This document shows, in pieces, positions 9,003-17,910 of a DNA stretch of 64,000 nucleotides (its first letter is position 1; each line of letters begins with the position of its first letter). The stretch spans positions 310,001 through 374,000 of the forward strand of contig NZ_JACHOT010000003.1 in NCBI RefSeq assembly GCF_014200015.1, in the 5' to 3' direction. A program made the position numbers and the translations under genes. Source of the stretch: Aminobacter niigataensis. Lineage in GTDB: Bacteria > Pseudomonadota > Alphaproteobacteria > Rhizobiales > Rhizobiaceae. The notes beneath the pieces are model-generated. The model saw only the letters and a list, made by a program, of their open reading frames with translations, had not been told where the DNA came from and ran no database searches.

Positions 9003-9908
9003 ATGACCGTTCCGACGCTGCTCGTTCTCGGCAATGTCAATGTCGACCTGGTGCTCGGCGAAGTCGACGGCTGGCCGGCCGTCGGCACCGAGGTGGTCGT
9101 CGACCGTTCCGAGATGCGGCCGGGAGGCTCCGCCGGCAACACCGCACTTGCGCTGGCCGGGATGGGCGAAGCCCACCTGATGATCGCATCCGTCGGCAAC
9201 GACCCGAACGGGGCGTGGCTGAGCGGACAGTTCGATGCCGCCTCGTGCGAATGGATCGTCGAGCCGTGCGATACGACGCTGACGGTCGGCATCGTCCACA
9301 AGGGCGGCGACCGGGTGTTCTTCACCACGCCGGGACATCTGCAGCGTGCCAGCCTCGAAGACCTGATCGAGCGGCTGCCCCAGGCCCCGGGCGACAATGC
9401 CCTGGCGCTCATCTCGGGCGGACACCTGATGCCGCGCATCGAGGCCGGCACGACGACGCTGCTCGAAGCGCTGTCGGCAAAAGGCTGGCGCACCGCCATC
9501 GACCCGGGCTGGCCGCCGGTCGGCTGGACCGAGGCGAACAAGCGGCAGGTCAGCGACTGGATCGCCGCCGCCGACATCTCGCTGATCAATGCCGAAGAAG
9601 CGAAAGGGCTTGCCGGCGTCGACGATCTCGACACTGCTACCGCCCTACTCGTCCGGCAGATCGGTTCCGCGCATACGCTGGTGGTCAAGGACGGCGCGCA
9701 GGGCGCCCACGCCTATGCCGGCGGCGAGCACTTTCATGCGGCATCGCCCAGGGTCGAGGTCATCGACACCGTCGGCGCCGGCGACACCTTCAATGCCGCC
9801 TTCCTCGCTTCCCTTGCCAAGGGCGGATCGCTCGGCGCAGCACTTGCGCGCGGCGTCGAGACGGCAGCCCGGGCGATCTCGACCTTCCCGCGGCGCTACA
9901 GCGCCTGA
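9003..9908 (+). CDS. PfkB-family carbohydrate kinase
   Basis: This ATP-dependent kinase probably phosphorylates the sugar or its oxidised product. The 301 residues match the ribokinase/PfkB fold: N-terminal NVNVDLVLGEV, the GGSAGNTALALAGMG glycine-rich segment and the C-terminal anion hole DTVGAGDTFNAAFLA with the catalytic Asp. It lies 64 bases after the oxidoreductase gene and ends the cluster. Together with the dehydrogenase it suggests an oxidise-then-phosphorylate or phosphorylate-then-oxidise route. No aldolase or isomerase is visible nearby, so the pathway must join others elsewhere. Confidence 0.88.
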   Translation: MTVPTLLVLGNVNVDLVLGEVDGWPAVGTEVVVDRSEMRPGGSAGNTALALAGMGEAHLMIASVGNDPNGAWLSGQFDAASCEWIVEPCDTTLTVGIVHKGGDRVFFTTPGHLQRASLEDLIERLPQAPGDNALALISGGHLMPRIEAGTTTLLEALSAKGWRTAIDPGWPPVGWTEANKRQVSDWIAAADISLINAEEAKGLAGVDDLDTATALLVRQIGSAHTLVVKDGAQGAHAYAGGEHFHAASPRVEVIDTVGAGDTFNAAFLASLAKGGSLGAALARGVETAARAISTFPRRYSA

Positions 9909-10105
9909 CACGGCGCGAAGGTAAGCAGCCCTGACGAACGGGTACGGCCACTGTATTCGATGACCTTGCGTGGAGCCCCGCACACGTTCGGCGAGAGTCG
10001 TCAAATCGCTCGAAGCACGTTATATTTGAGATGGTGAAGGTCGCGGTTTTGGTGTGACCACTCATGCCGAGCCCGGGCCGCGACCCACCCCAAGGAGGAG
10101 TGGTC

Positions 10106-10975
10106 ATGGCAAGCTTCCATGTGTACGCAGGCGCCACCAATACGCTCGAGCATCCCGCCATCCGCCGGATAACGGTCGCGGATGTGTTTGACGCCCTGCG
10201 ACGTGGCTTCGAAGACTTTTGGGACAAGCCGTCGCATTACGTTTTCCTGTGCCTGATCTACCCGATCGTCGGGGTGTTTCTGATCACATGGACATCGGGC
10301 GGCAACGCCCTGCAGCTCATTTTCCCGCTGATGTCGGGATTTGCCTTGCTCGGGCCATTCGCCGGCATAGGCCTGTACGAGATCAGCCGAAGGCGCGAGC
10401 AAAACCTCGACACGTCCTGGAGGCATGCCTTCGATGTCAGGCAGTCGCCAGCCATTCCTGCAATGGTGGCCATCGGCATCATGCTGCTCGTGCTCTTCGT
10501 CGCTTGGCTCCTGGTCGCGCAGGGGCTGTACGGTTGGCTTTACGGGCCGGACGCCCCGCAGTCGACGGCAGCGTTCTTCAGCGATCTCTTCACCACCCAG
10601 CGTGGCTGGACGCTGATTGTGCTCGGCAATCTGATCGGATTCCTGTTCGCCCTGGTGGTGCTCTGCACCACTGTCGTCGCCTTCCCACTGCTGCTCGACT
10701 GCGATGTCGGTGCCTATGCCGCGATCGAAACCTCGGCACGGGCGGTGCGGGATAATCCGGTTCCGATGCTGCTGTGGGGCCTGATCGTCGCGGTCGCGCT
10801 GCTGATCGGGTCCGTGCCGTTCCTGGCGGGCCTCGCCATCGTCATTCCGGTGCTCGGCCACGCGACCTGGCACCTCTATCGCAAAGTCGTGGACGTCCCG
10901 GACGACAAGAAGACGCCACTGCCACCTGCTCCCGTCGAGGGGGACGATAGACACTTCCCATATTGGCTTCGCTGA
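10106..10975 (+). CDS. DUF2189 integral membrane protein
   Basis: This 289-residue inner-membrane protein of unknown function belongs to the DUF2189 family. It shows about six hydrophobic segments, the conserved opening IRRITVADVFDALRRGFEDF and LGPFAGIGLYEISRR between helices two and three. The ATG at 10106 is preceded by AAGGAGGAG at ideal spacing, whereas the in-frame ATG at 10064 has no such site. It stands alone between the sugar cluster and the convergent sigma-factor operon. No regulatory site was recognised in the 197 bases upstream. Confidence 0.85.
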   Translation: MASFHVYAGATNTLEHPAIRRITVADVFDALRRGFEDFWDKPSHYVFLCLIYPIVGVFLITWTSGGNALQLIFPLMSGFALLGPFAGIGLYEISRRREQNLDTSWRHAFDVRQSPAIPAMVAIGIMLLVLFVAWLLVAQGLYGWLYGPDAPQSTAAFFSDLFTTQRGWTLIVLGNLIGFLFALVVLCTTVVAFPLLLDCDVGAYAAIETSARAVRDNPVPMLLWGLIVAVALLIGSVPFLAGLAIVIPVLGHATWHLYRKVVDVPDDKKTPLPPAPVEGDDRHFPYWLR

Positions 10976-11050
10976 TAGTCGACGAAGCCAAGCCGAACAG
11001 AAGCCGCGCGGGCGATCTCGACCTGCCCGCGCCGCGACCGCGGAAGCTGA

Positions 11051-12319
11051 CTAAGCCGAGATGCCGTCGCGCGGGAGGCTCTCGGCCGACAGGCGGTCGA
11101 GATGCATGCGGATATGGGCGGCCTCGGCCGCGGTGTTGGCGAGCGCAATCGCCCGGCCGAACGCCTCGCGCGCGTCCTCGGCGCGTCCGAGCTGCATCAA
11201 GAGCCCACCCTTGACGCCGAAGAAGTGGAAGTAGCCCGCGAGCTTGGGCTCCAGCGGCTCGATCAGCTTCAGCGCCGCTTCCGGGCCGCGCAGCTTGGCA
11301 TAGGCAACAGCCCGATTGAGCGTGACCACCGGCGACGGCGTCATCGATTCCAGCACCGAATAGAGCAGGTCGATCTCGGCCCAGTCGGTGTCCTCGGGCC
11401 GTGCGGCGCGGGCGTGCAGTGCGGCGATTGCGGCCTGGATCTGGTAGGGACCGGAGCGGCGATGGCGCATTGCCTTGTCGATCAGCGCCAGGCCCTCGTC
11501 GATCAGCGCCCGGTTCCACAGGCTGCGGTCCTGGTCGTCCATCAGCACCAGTTCGCCCTCGGCATCGAAGCGGGCGGCGGCGCGCGCGTGCTGGAGAAGC
11601 AGCAGCGCCGTCAGGCCCATCACCTCCGGCTCGGTCTGGAACAGGCGCAGCAGCAGCCGCGCCAGCCTGATCGCCTCCTCGCAAAGCGGGGCGCGGTTGG
11701 CGATCTCGGTCGCACCTGCCGAATAACCTTCGTTGAAGACGAGATAGACCATGGCAAGCACCGCAGCCAGCCGCTCCGAGCGCTCGACCGGCCCCGGCGC
11801 CTCGAACGGCACGTCGGCATTGGCGATGCGCGCCTTGGCGCGGGTGATGCGCTGTTCCATGGCACTCTCCCCGACCAGGAAGGCGCGGGCGATCTGCTTG
11901 ACCGGGATGCCCGAGACGATACGCAGGGCGAGCGCAATCTGCTGGGTCGCCGGCAGATCGGGATGACAGCAGATGAACAGCAGTCGCAGGATGTCGTCGC
12001 GGTAATGCGCGCCGTCGAGGCGTTCGACGACAGCACCCTCGACGTCTTCCAGGTCGGAGACGGTTTCCTCCGGCGGCATCGGTGCCTGCTTGTTGCGGCG
12101 GCGGGCGGCATCGATGCCGGAGTTGCGGCCGACGAAGATCAGCCAGGCGGCCGGATCACGTGGCGAACCGTTCTTCGGCCAGTTGCGCAGCGCGCGCAGG
12201 CAGGCCTCCTGGAACGCTTCTTCGGCGGTGTCGAGATCGCGGAAGTAGCGCAGCAGGGCCGCCACGGCCTGGGGCCGTGCCGAAGACAGTGCCGTGTTGA
12301 TCCAGGCCGGGTCGGTCAT
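11051..12319 (-). CDS. ECF42-type RNA polymerase sigma factor with DUF6596/TPR-like C-terminal extension
   Basis: This 422-residue protein has sigma region 2 (about 20-90, FRDLDTAEEAFQEACLRAL), sigma region 4 (about 110-175, QQIALALRIVSGIPVKQIARAFLVGESAMEQRI) and a long helical C-terminal part. That architecture is typical of ECF42 sigma factors, which lack a classic anti-sigma factor and depend on the C-terminal extension. It overlaps the upstream YCII/DGPF gene by four bases (ATGA), the standard partner of this class. Target genes and inducing signal are not visible here. Confidence 0.88.
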   Translation of the reverse strand: MTDPAWINTALSSARPQAVAALLRYFRDLDTAEEAFQEACLRALRNWPKNGSPRDPAAWLIFVGRNSGIDAARRRNKQAPMPPEETVSDLEDVEGAVVERLDGAHYRDDILRLLFICCHPDLPATQQIALALRIVSGIPVKQIARAFLVGESAMEQRITRAKARIANADVPFEAPGPVERSERLAAVLAMVYLVFNEGYSAGATEIANRAPLCEEAIRLARLLLRLFQTEPEVMGLTALLLLQHARAAARFDAEGELVLMDDQDRSLWNRALIDEGLALIDKAMRHRRSGPYQIQAAIAALHARAARPEDTDWAEIDLLYSVLESMTPSPVVTLNRAVAYAKLRGPEAALKLIEPLEPKLAGYFHFFGVKGGLLMQLGRAEDAREAFGRAIALANTAAEAAHIRMHLDRLSAESLPRDGISA

Positions 12320-12690
12320 ACAGCCTCTCGTGCGGGAAAATAGGCGCCGATCGGGCGCAGTTCATAAGAGCCGCCGCCGGGATTGGCATCGGCAAGCTCC
12401 TTGGCGACATCGACGGCATCGTCGAGGGTGGCGCATTCGACCACGTAGAAGCCGAGGAACTGCTCCTTGGTTTCGGCAAAGGGGCCGTCGATGACCAGCG
12501 GCTCGTCCTTGGTCTTGCGCAAGGTGGTGGCGGCGGTCGTCGGCAAAAGGCGCGCGACCGGACCGAGGCGGCCTTGCTTGGCCAGCTTTTCGGTCACCAC
12601 CTGAAGGCGCGCCATCACCTCGTCGTCCTGCTCCTTGGACCAGGCACAGACCACGTCTTCGTTGTTGTAGCAGAGGATCGCGTAGAGCAT
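12316..12690 (-). CDS. YCII/DGPF-domain protein paired with the ECF42 sigma factor
   Basis: This small 124-residue cytoplasmic protein of the YCII-related family carries the hallmark DGPF tetrapeptide (VIDGPFAETKEQFLGFYVVE). ECF42 sigma factors are almost always encoded next to DGPF proteins, whose biochemical role is unsettled. The ATG at 12690 follows AAGGAA with good spacing; an in-frame start at 12741 would add 17 residues unlike the family and is rejected. It is first in the two-gene operon. Confidence 0.88.
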   Translation of the reverse strand: MLYAILCYNNEDVVCAWSKEQDDEVMARLQVVTEKLAKQGRLGPVARLLPTTAATTLRKTKDEPLVIDGPFAETKEQFLGFYVVECATLDDAVDVAKELADANPGGGSYELRPIGAYFPAREAV

Positions 12691-12877
12691 CGATTCAGTT
12701 CCTTCATGACTAGGACGCGCGAGTATGCGCAATTCCGACATGGCGTCGGCAATTTTTTTGCTGCCATCGGGAACCGAGGCCTTCGTCCGTCATGACGGCT
12801 TGTGAAAAACCAGGAGAGGTGCAGAAATGGCGTCGGTCTGGCGCGTGCAAGGCGCCCACAAGGTTGGAGGACGAGCG

Positions 12878-14152
12878 ATGAAGAACGCCGAAATCTCACA
12901 ACGCAAGATGCAGACCATCGCCCGCGGCGTCGGCATGACGACGCAGGTCTATGCCGACCGGGCCGAGAACTCCGAAATCTGGGACGTCGAGGGCCGCCGC
13001 TACATCGACTTCTCCTCCGGCATCGCCGTGGTCAACACCGGCCACCGCCACCCGCGCGTCATCGAAGCGGTCAAGGCGCAGCTCGACCGCTTCACCCACA
13101 CCTGCCACCAAGTCGTGCCCTATGAGAGCTACGTCCGGCTCGGCGAAAGGCTCAATGCCATCGCGCCGATGAAGGGCGACAAGCGCACCGTCTTCGTCAC
13201 GACAGGCGCCGAGGCGGTGGAGAACGCCATCAAGATCGCCCGCAACGCCACCGGCCGGCAGGCCGTCATCGCCTTTGCCGGCGGCTTCCACGGCCGCACC
13301 TTCATGGGCATGGCGCTGACCGGCAAGGTCCAGCCCTACAAGGCAGGCTTCGGCGCGATGCCGGGCGACGTGTTCCATGCGCCTTTCCCCGTGCCGCTGC
13401 ACGGCGTGACGGTCGCCGACGCGCTGGCCGCACTTGACCGGCTGTTCAAGGCCGATGTCGATCCCGCGCGCGTCGCCGCCATCATCATCGAACCGGTGCA
13501 GGGCGAAGGCGGCTTCTACGAAGTACCGCGCGACTTCATGACGGCGCTGCGCAAGATCTGCGACCAGCACGGCATGCTCCTCATCGCCGACGAGGTGCAG
13601 ACCGGCTTCGCCCGCACCGGCAAGATGTTTGCCATGGACCATCACGACGTCGCGCCCGACTTGATGACCATGGCCAAGAGCCTGGCCGGCGGCTTCCCCC
13701 TCGCCGCCGTCACCGGCCGCGCCGAGATCATGGATGCGCCCAATCCCGGCGGCCTCGGCGGCACCTATGGCGGCAGCCCGATCGGCATTGCCGCGGCGCA
13801 TGCCGTGCTCGACGTGATCGAGGACGAGAAACTGTGCGACCGCGCCAACCAGCTCGGCGCGCGGCTCAAGCAACGGCTGGAATCGCTGCGCGACGATGTG
13901 CCTGAGATTTCAGACATCCGCGGCCCCGGCTTCATGAACGCCGTCGAGTTCAACGATGCGAAGACGAAGCTGCCCTCGGCGGATTTCGCCAATGCGGTGA
14001 GGCTCAAGGCGCTGGAGAAGGGGCTGATCCTGTTGACCTGCGGCGTCCACGGCAACGTCATCCGCTTCCTGGCGCCGATCACCATCCAGGACGAGGTGAT
14101 GACCGAAGCGCTCGATATCCTCGAGGCCTCGATCAGCGAGGCAAGGGCGTAA
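12878..14152 (+). CDS. gabT: Class III aminotransferase, probable 4-aminobutyrate aminotransferase
   Basis: This PLP enzyme moves the amino group of 4-aminobutyrate (or a similar omega-amino acid) to 2-oxoglutarate. Its 424 residues match the GabT subfamily in length. Visible are TGAEAVENAIKIAR, the cofactor-binding LLIADEVQTGFARTG with the PLP-ring aspartate, and the Schiff-base lysine in MTMAKSLAGGFPL (Lys267). The ATG at 12878 is preceded by GGAGG at seven bases; an in-frame start at 12827 lacks this. No succinate-semialdehyde dehydrogenase gene is adjacent, so another omega-amino acid substrate remains possible. Confidence 0.83.
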   Translation: MKNAEISQRKMQTIARGVGMTTQVYADRAENSEIWDVEGRRYIDFSSGIAVVNTGHRHPRVIEAVKAQLDRFTHTCHQVVPYESYVRLGERLNAIAPMKGDKRTVFVTTGAEAVENAIKIARNATGRQAVIAFAGGFHGRTFMGMALTGKVQPYKAGFGAMPGDVFHAPFPVPLHGVTVADALAALDRLFKADVDPARVAAIIIEPVQGEGGFYEVPRDFMTALRKICDQHGMLLIADEVQTGFARTGKMFAMDHHDVAPDLMTMAKSLAGGFPLAAVTGRAEIMDAPNPGGLGGTYGGSPIGIAAAHAVLDVIEDEKLCDRANQLGARLKQRLESLRDDVPEISDIRGPGFMNAVEFNDAKTKLPSADFANAVRLKALEKGLILLTCGVHGNVIRFLAPITIQDEVMTEALDILEASISEARA

Positions 14153-14171
14153 GGCAGGGCATGTCAGTAGC

Positions 14172-14260
14172 CCTCATGGTGAGCCTGTCGAACCACGAGG
14201 GCGCTGGGAGCCATGTCCTGCCTGCCCCAAAACCCATGGTTCGACAGGCTCACCATGAGG
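14172..14260. repeat. Inverted repeat with 24-bp arms (REP-like palindrome)
   Basis: The arm at 14172-14195 (CCTCATGGTGAGCCTGTCG then AACCA) is exactly complementary to 14237-14260, with a 41-base loop. This palindrome family is often seen between genes of alphaproteobacteria. It lies between the stops of the convergent gabT-like gene and the FAD reductase gene and may also act as a transcription barrier for both. A T-run follows the right arm on the + strand. Confidence 0.75.
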
Positions 14261-14371
14261 TTTTTTGGGGGAGCCCTTCGTTCGGTCGCCGCCAGCCACC
14301 TTCCCCCGTCGACCATGGGAGAAGATACCCAGCTTTCGACGAATTCCAGGTTGGATGGCGAGCGAAGTGCC

Positions 14372-15604
14372 TCAGCCCGGCGGCTGCGCAGCCAGCGCCG
14401 CCTTCAGCGCTTCCGCGCCACCCGCTACTTGCTCCGCCTTCGGCGAGAAGCCGAGGCCGAGCATCTTGCGGCCGAGCATGTGATCGGCGGGGCGGTTGAC
14501 GGACTCGATGGCGACAAGCCGCTCGCCGATGAAGTGGTAGACCGAAAAGCGGTTCTCGGCCGTGTCGCCCGACAGGATCTGGCGGTCGCTGCCGGACGTC
14601 AGTCCGACCATCTGCAGCTTCATGTCGCCGATATCGGACCAGAACCACGGCACGGCGCTGTAGTCGCCGCCATGGCCGACGATGGTCCGGGCGGCTAGCT
14701 TCGACTGGTCGGTGGCGTTCTGCACCGATTCCAGCCGCACATCGGAACCGGTCTGCCAGTGGCGATAACTGGCATTGTCGCCCACCGCCAGGATGTTGGC
14801 GACGGAGCTGCGCATCGCCTGGTCGACGCGGATGCCGTTGGCAATCGCCAGGCCCGCGGTCTCGGCAAGTTCGACATTGGGCACGACGCCGATGCCGATG
14901 ATGACCATCTTCGCCGGCAGCCTTTCGCCGGCCGAAGTCAGCGCACCGGCGGCATGGCCGCCCTCGCCCTCGATGCGCTCGATGGTGGTCTTGAGCAGGA
15001 TGCGGACGCCTGTTGCCTCAAGCCGCTTGCGCACATGCTCAGCAATCAGCGGAGCGACGGCGCGGCCGAGCAGCCGGTCGAGCGCCTCGACCACGGTGAC
15101 GCGACGCCCGCCGGCGGCGAGCGTGGCTGCGATCTCCAGGCCAATGAAACCGCCACCGATGACGACGACGTCCTCGCAGGCAGCGCTATGGTCGCGGATC
15201 AACCGCGCATCGGCAACCGAGCGCAAGGACAGCACGCCGGCAAGATCGGCGCCAGGCAAGGGCAGGATGCGCGGCCGCGAGCCGGTGGCAAGGATCAGGT
15301 GGTCGTAGTCGAGGCTCTCGCCGCCAGCGAGTGCCAGGCTGTTGGCACCGGCGTCGATGCGCTCCACCAGCGTTCCCGGGCGGAAATCGATTGTGTGGCC
15401 AGTATAGAAGACCTCGCCGCGCAGCGGCTGCGGCTGGGCCGCCGGATCCTTGATGAAGGTCTTGGACAGCGGCGGCTTGTGGTAGGGCAGTTCCTTCTCG
15501 TCGCCGAGCAGGATGACCGGACCGTCATAGCCCTCCTCGCGCAAGCTGGCGGCGGCCTGGACCCCAGCATGGCCTGCACCGACAATCACGACACCGTTCT
15601 TCAT
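14372..15604 (-). CDS. FAD/NAD(P)H-dependent oxidoreductase, ferredoxin reductase type
   Basis: This flavoprotein of 410 residues resembles the reductase components of oxygenases and rubredoxin/ferredoxin reductases. It has an N-terminal FAD motif (VVIVGAGHAGVQAAASLRE), the PYHKPPLSK segment, a second Rossmann motif for NAD(P)H (VVVIGGGFIGLEIAATLA) and NILAVGDNA near the C-terminus, which binds FAD. A C-terminal reductase domain follows (VPWFWSDIGDMKLQMVG). The ATG at 15604 was chosen over a TTG eight codons upstream. No ferredoxin or oxygenase gene is adjacent, so the electron acceptor is unknown. Confidence 0.85.
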   Translation of the reverse strand: MKNGVVIVGAGHAGVQAAASLREEGYDGPVILLGDEKELPYHKPPLSKTFIKDPAAQPQPLRGEVFYTGHTIDFRPGTLVERIDAGANSLALAGGESLDYDHLILATGSRPRILPLPGADLAGVLSLRSVADARLIRDHSAACEDVVVIGGGFIGLEIAATLAAGGRRVTVVEALDRLLGRAVAPLIAEHVRKRLEATGVRILLKTTIERIEGEGGHAAGALTSAGERLPAKMVIIGIGVVPNVELAETAGLAIANGIRVDQAMRSSVANILAVGDNASYRHWQTGSDVRLESVQNATDQSKLAARTIVGHGGDYSAVPWFWSDIGDMKLQMVGLTSGSDRQILSGDTAENRFSVYHFIGERLVAIESVNRPADHMLGRKMLGLGFSPKAEQVAGGAEALKAALAAQPPG

Positions 15605-16219
15605 GCCCGCCTCGCTGTTGGGGATCAACCGGGGAAATGGCCGTTGGCCCGCACGGGCACAAGGGGCCAGGGGCAGATTTTGGGGTGACAGCCAGATGGT
15701 GGCCTGTCAAGCGCGCAAGGCGGCATTTTGCCTGCACCGGCCGCATTGCCGAGCCGCTACGCGTTGTCGCAGGCGTTGCTCGGCAGGATGCCGTCGGTCC
15801 AATGCGTCTCTCGACAAATCAACGACTTGGCTGCTTCTCGGCGCCACAAACTGGACAAAATTAGTTTAGAATAATTCTAAACTATTGATCCTGCTACGCT
15901 TTTTGCGGCTTTTGCGTTGACTTTTGCAGACGCAACGCTTTTATGAAGCCGTGCTTTACCGCGCCTGTCTTTGATGTCTGGGCCTTTAACCCTTTCGATT
16001 GGAGCCTACCGGGTGCCTGCCTTCGTCGAACCGTGCCACGGCACGGCTGTTTGCAGCATGGTCTTGCCGAGCCCGGAGCGGGCTTCAAACCGTGCGCATG
16101 TCCGAAGCCCGGCCACCCCTGAGCTTTCATTCGAATCCATGCCGCCGATGCAGCAAGTGGCTGTCGGCACACGATATTCCGGCGCGCGTCAGCGCCATCT
16201 GGTTCACTGAGGAGAGACC
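15605..16219. other. 615-base intergenic region upstream of the iron regulon
   Basis: Apart from the 23-base iron-control palindrome at 15862-15884, I see no gene I can support. About 30 bases after the palindrome, TTGCGT and ACGCAA (near 15912-15936) could form a small leader hairpin. Two short overlapping open frames close to the imelysin start have no recognisable features. The leader from the palindrome to the ATG is about 335 bases, long for a simple promoter. Confidence 0.5.
15862..15884. promoter_or_regulatory. Iron control element (Irr-type box), perfect 23-base palindrome
   Basis: TAGTTTAGAAT and ATTCTAAACTA flank a central A as a perfect inverted repeat. The core TTTAGAA-N3-TTCTAAA is the known iron control element recognised by Irr in rhizobia. 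It stands upstream of a gene set that is entirely iron related (imelysins, bacterioferritin, bacterioferritin-associated ferredoxin). Whether Irr activates or represses here cannot be told from position alone. Confidence 0.8.
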
Positions 16220-17524
16220 ATGCCTGCATCCATCTCGCGCAACCGGCACTTCGGCAGGCTTGCCGCCATTGCGGCGACGAGCGCGCTGACCGCCGCGATC
16301 TTCGTGCTGCCGGCGAAGGCCGAGACCGACGCCAAGGCCGTGCTCGCCACCTATTCCGACATCGCACTGGCCAAATACGAGGACTCGCTGACATCAGCCA
16401 AGGCACTCGACGCCGCGGTCGAGGCGCTGATAGCCAAGCCGTCGGCGGAAACGCTCACTGTGGCGCGCGAAGCTTGGAAGGCTGCCCGCATCCCCTACCA
16501 GCAGACGGAAGTCTACCGTTTCGGCAATTCCATCGTCGACGACTGGGAAGGCCGCGTGAACGCCTGGCCGCTCGACGAAGGCCTGATCGACTATGTCGAC
16601 AAGGCCTACGGCACCGAATCCGACGAGAACAAGCTCTACACTGCCAACGTGATCGCCAACCCGTCGATCGAGATCAACGGCCAGAAGGTCGATGCCTCGA
16701 AGATCACGCCTGAATTCCTGTCCGGCACGCTGCAGGAGGCCGGCGACATCGAGGCCAACGTCGCCAGCGGCTACCACGCCATCGAATTCCTGCTCTGGGG
16801 CCAGGACCTCAACGGCACCGGCCCCGGTGCCGGCAACCGCCCCTACACCGACTACGACACGGCCAACTGCACCGGCGGCAATTGCGACCGCCGCGGCCAG
16901 TATCTCGCGGCCGCAAGCGACCTCCTGGTCGCCGATCTCGAAGAGATGGTCGGCAACTGGAAGGCCGACGGTGCCGCGCGCAAGGCGCTGCTCGACGGCG
17001 AGGCCAATGCCGGCATCTCGACCATCCTGACCGGCATGGGCTCGCTGTCCTACGGCGAACTGGCCGGCGAACGCATGAAGCTCGGCCTGCTGCTGCACGA
17101 TCCGGAGGAAGAGCACGACTGCTTCTCCGACAACACGCACATCTCGCATCTCTACGACGCGGTCGGCATCCGCAACGCCTATCACGGCAGCTACAAGCGC
17201 ATCGACGGTTCGACCGTCGAGGGACCGTCGGTCTCCGACATGGTCAAGGCAGCCGACGCCGCCATCGACACCGAACTGTCCGGCAAGCTGGACGCCACGG
17301 TTGCCAAGATGGAAGCGATCCAGGCTCGTGCCGTCGGCGGCGAGGCCTACGACCAGCAGATCGGCGAAGGCAATGCCGAGGGCAACGCCACCGTCCAGGC
17401 GGCAATCGACGCTCTTGTCGACCAGACCAAGTCGATCGAGCGCGCCGTGGCGACGCTCAAGCTCGATGCCATCGCCTTCGAGGGCTCGGACAGCCTCGAC
17501 GCTCCGGACAAGGTCTTCCAGTGA
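16220..17524 (+). CDS. Imelysin family protein (iron-regulated, periplasmic), copy 1
   Basis: This 434-residue exported protein of the imelysin/EfeO-M75-like family is thought to take part in iron uptake. The N-terminus is a signal peptide ending AKA at residue 34. The family motif GxHxxE is present as GYHAIEFLLWG (Gly184, His186, Glu189), and SDNTHISHLYDAVGIRNAY follows further on. GAGGAGAG precedes the ATG. It opens the iron operon below the Irr-type palindrome. A hairpin 32 bases after its stop may reduce read-through to the storage genes. Confidence 0.9.
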   Translation: MPASISRNRHFGRLAAIAATSALTAAIFVLPAKAETDAKAVLATYSDIALAKYEDSLTSAKALDAAVEALIAKPSAETLTVAREAWKAARIPYQQTEVYRFGNSIVDDWEGRVNAWPLDEGLIDYVDKAYGTESDENKLYTANVIANPSIEINGQKVDASKITPEFLSGTLQEAGDIEANVASGYHAIEFLLWGQDLNGTGPGAGNRPYTDYDTANCTGGNCDRRGQYLAAASDLLVADLEEMVGNWKADGAARKALLDGEANAGISTILTGMGSLSYGELAGERMKLGLLLHDPEEEHDCFSDNTHISHLYDAVGIRNAYHGSYKRIDGSTVEGPSVSDMVKAADAAIDTELSGKLDATVAKMEAIQARAVGGEAYDQQIGEGNAEGNATVQAAIDALVDQTKSIERAVATLKLDAIAFEGSDSLDAPDKVFQ

Positions 17525-17555
17525 GCGCCTGCCGTACCTAGATAATTCAAGCCAC

Positions 17556-17578
17556 GCGGCGCGCACGATGCGCGCCGC
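17556..17578 (+). other. Intercistronic GC-rich hairpin
   Basis: GCGGCGCGCA (17556-17565) pairs perfectly with TGCGCGCCGC (17569-17578) around a 3-base loop, between the imelysin stop and the ferredoxin start. No T-run follows. It probably acts as an mRNA-stability or partial termination element that could uncouple imelysin from bacterioferritin expression. Confidence 0.55.
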
Positions 17579-17598
17579 CAGCCATCCCAGAGCAAGTC

Positions 17599-17910
17599 AT
17601 GCTGATCTGCCATTGCAACCTGATCACCCAAAGGGAGATCGAAGATACGATCATAGAACTCCTGGACAGGGATCCGTGGTCCCTGATCGTGCCGGCAAAG
17701 GTCTATCACACGCTGCAAAAGCGCGGGCGCTGTTGCGGCTGCTTTCCAAATGTGGTCGAAACGATCATTCGGGTAACCGAAGCCTATCACGCTCGTACTG
17801 AGGCGAGTGGGGTGGATATCGTTTCTCACATGGATCGTGTGAGAGAGTTGCGGGTCCAATTCGGGAGTAGGATCAATGAAGGGCGAAAAACAGGTCATCG
17901 AGCGGCTTAA
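17599..17910 (+). CDS. bfd: Bacterioferritin-associated ferredoxin ([2Fe-2S])
   Basis: This small iron-sulfur protein reduces the haem of bacterioferritin so that stored iron can be released. The Fer2_BFD domain covers about residues 1-55. The cluster ligands are visible as Cys4 and Cys6 (MLICHCN) and the CCGC motif (Cys45 and Cys48 in the CxxC register). The 103 residues exceed the usual 60-75: an extra C-terminal tail runs into, and overlaps by 35 bases, the next gene. The overlap with bacterioferritin makes co-translation likely and supports the assignment. Confidence 0.88.
   Translation: MLICHCNLITQREIEDTIIELLDRDPWSLIVPAKVYHTLQKRGRCCGCFPNVVETIIRVTEAYHARTEASGVDIVSHMDRVRELRVQFGSRINEGRKTGHRAA

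Noticed and set aside
15971-16289. Two overlapping short frames before the first imelysin gene
   Set aside because: No ribosome site, no domain, and they overlap each other and the imelysin gene; hemP-like features were looked for and not found.
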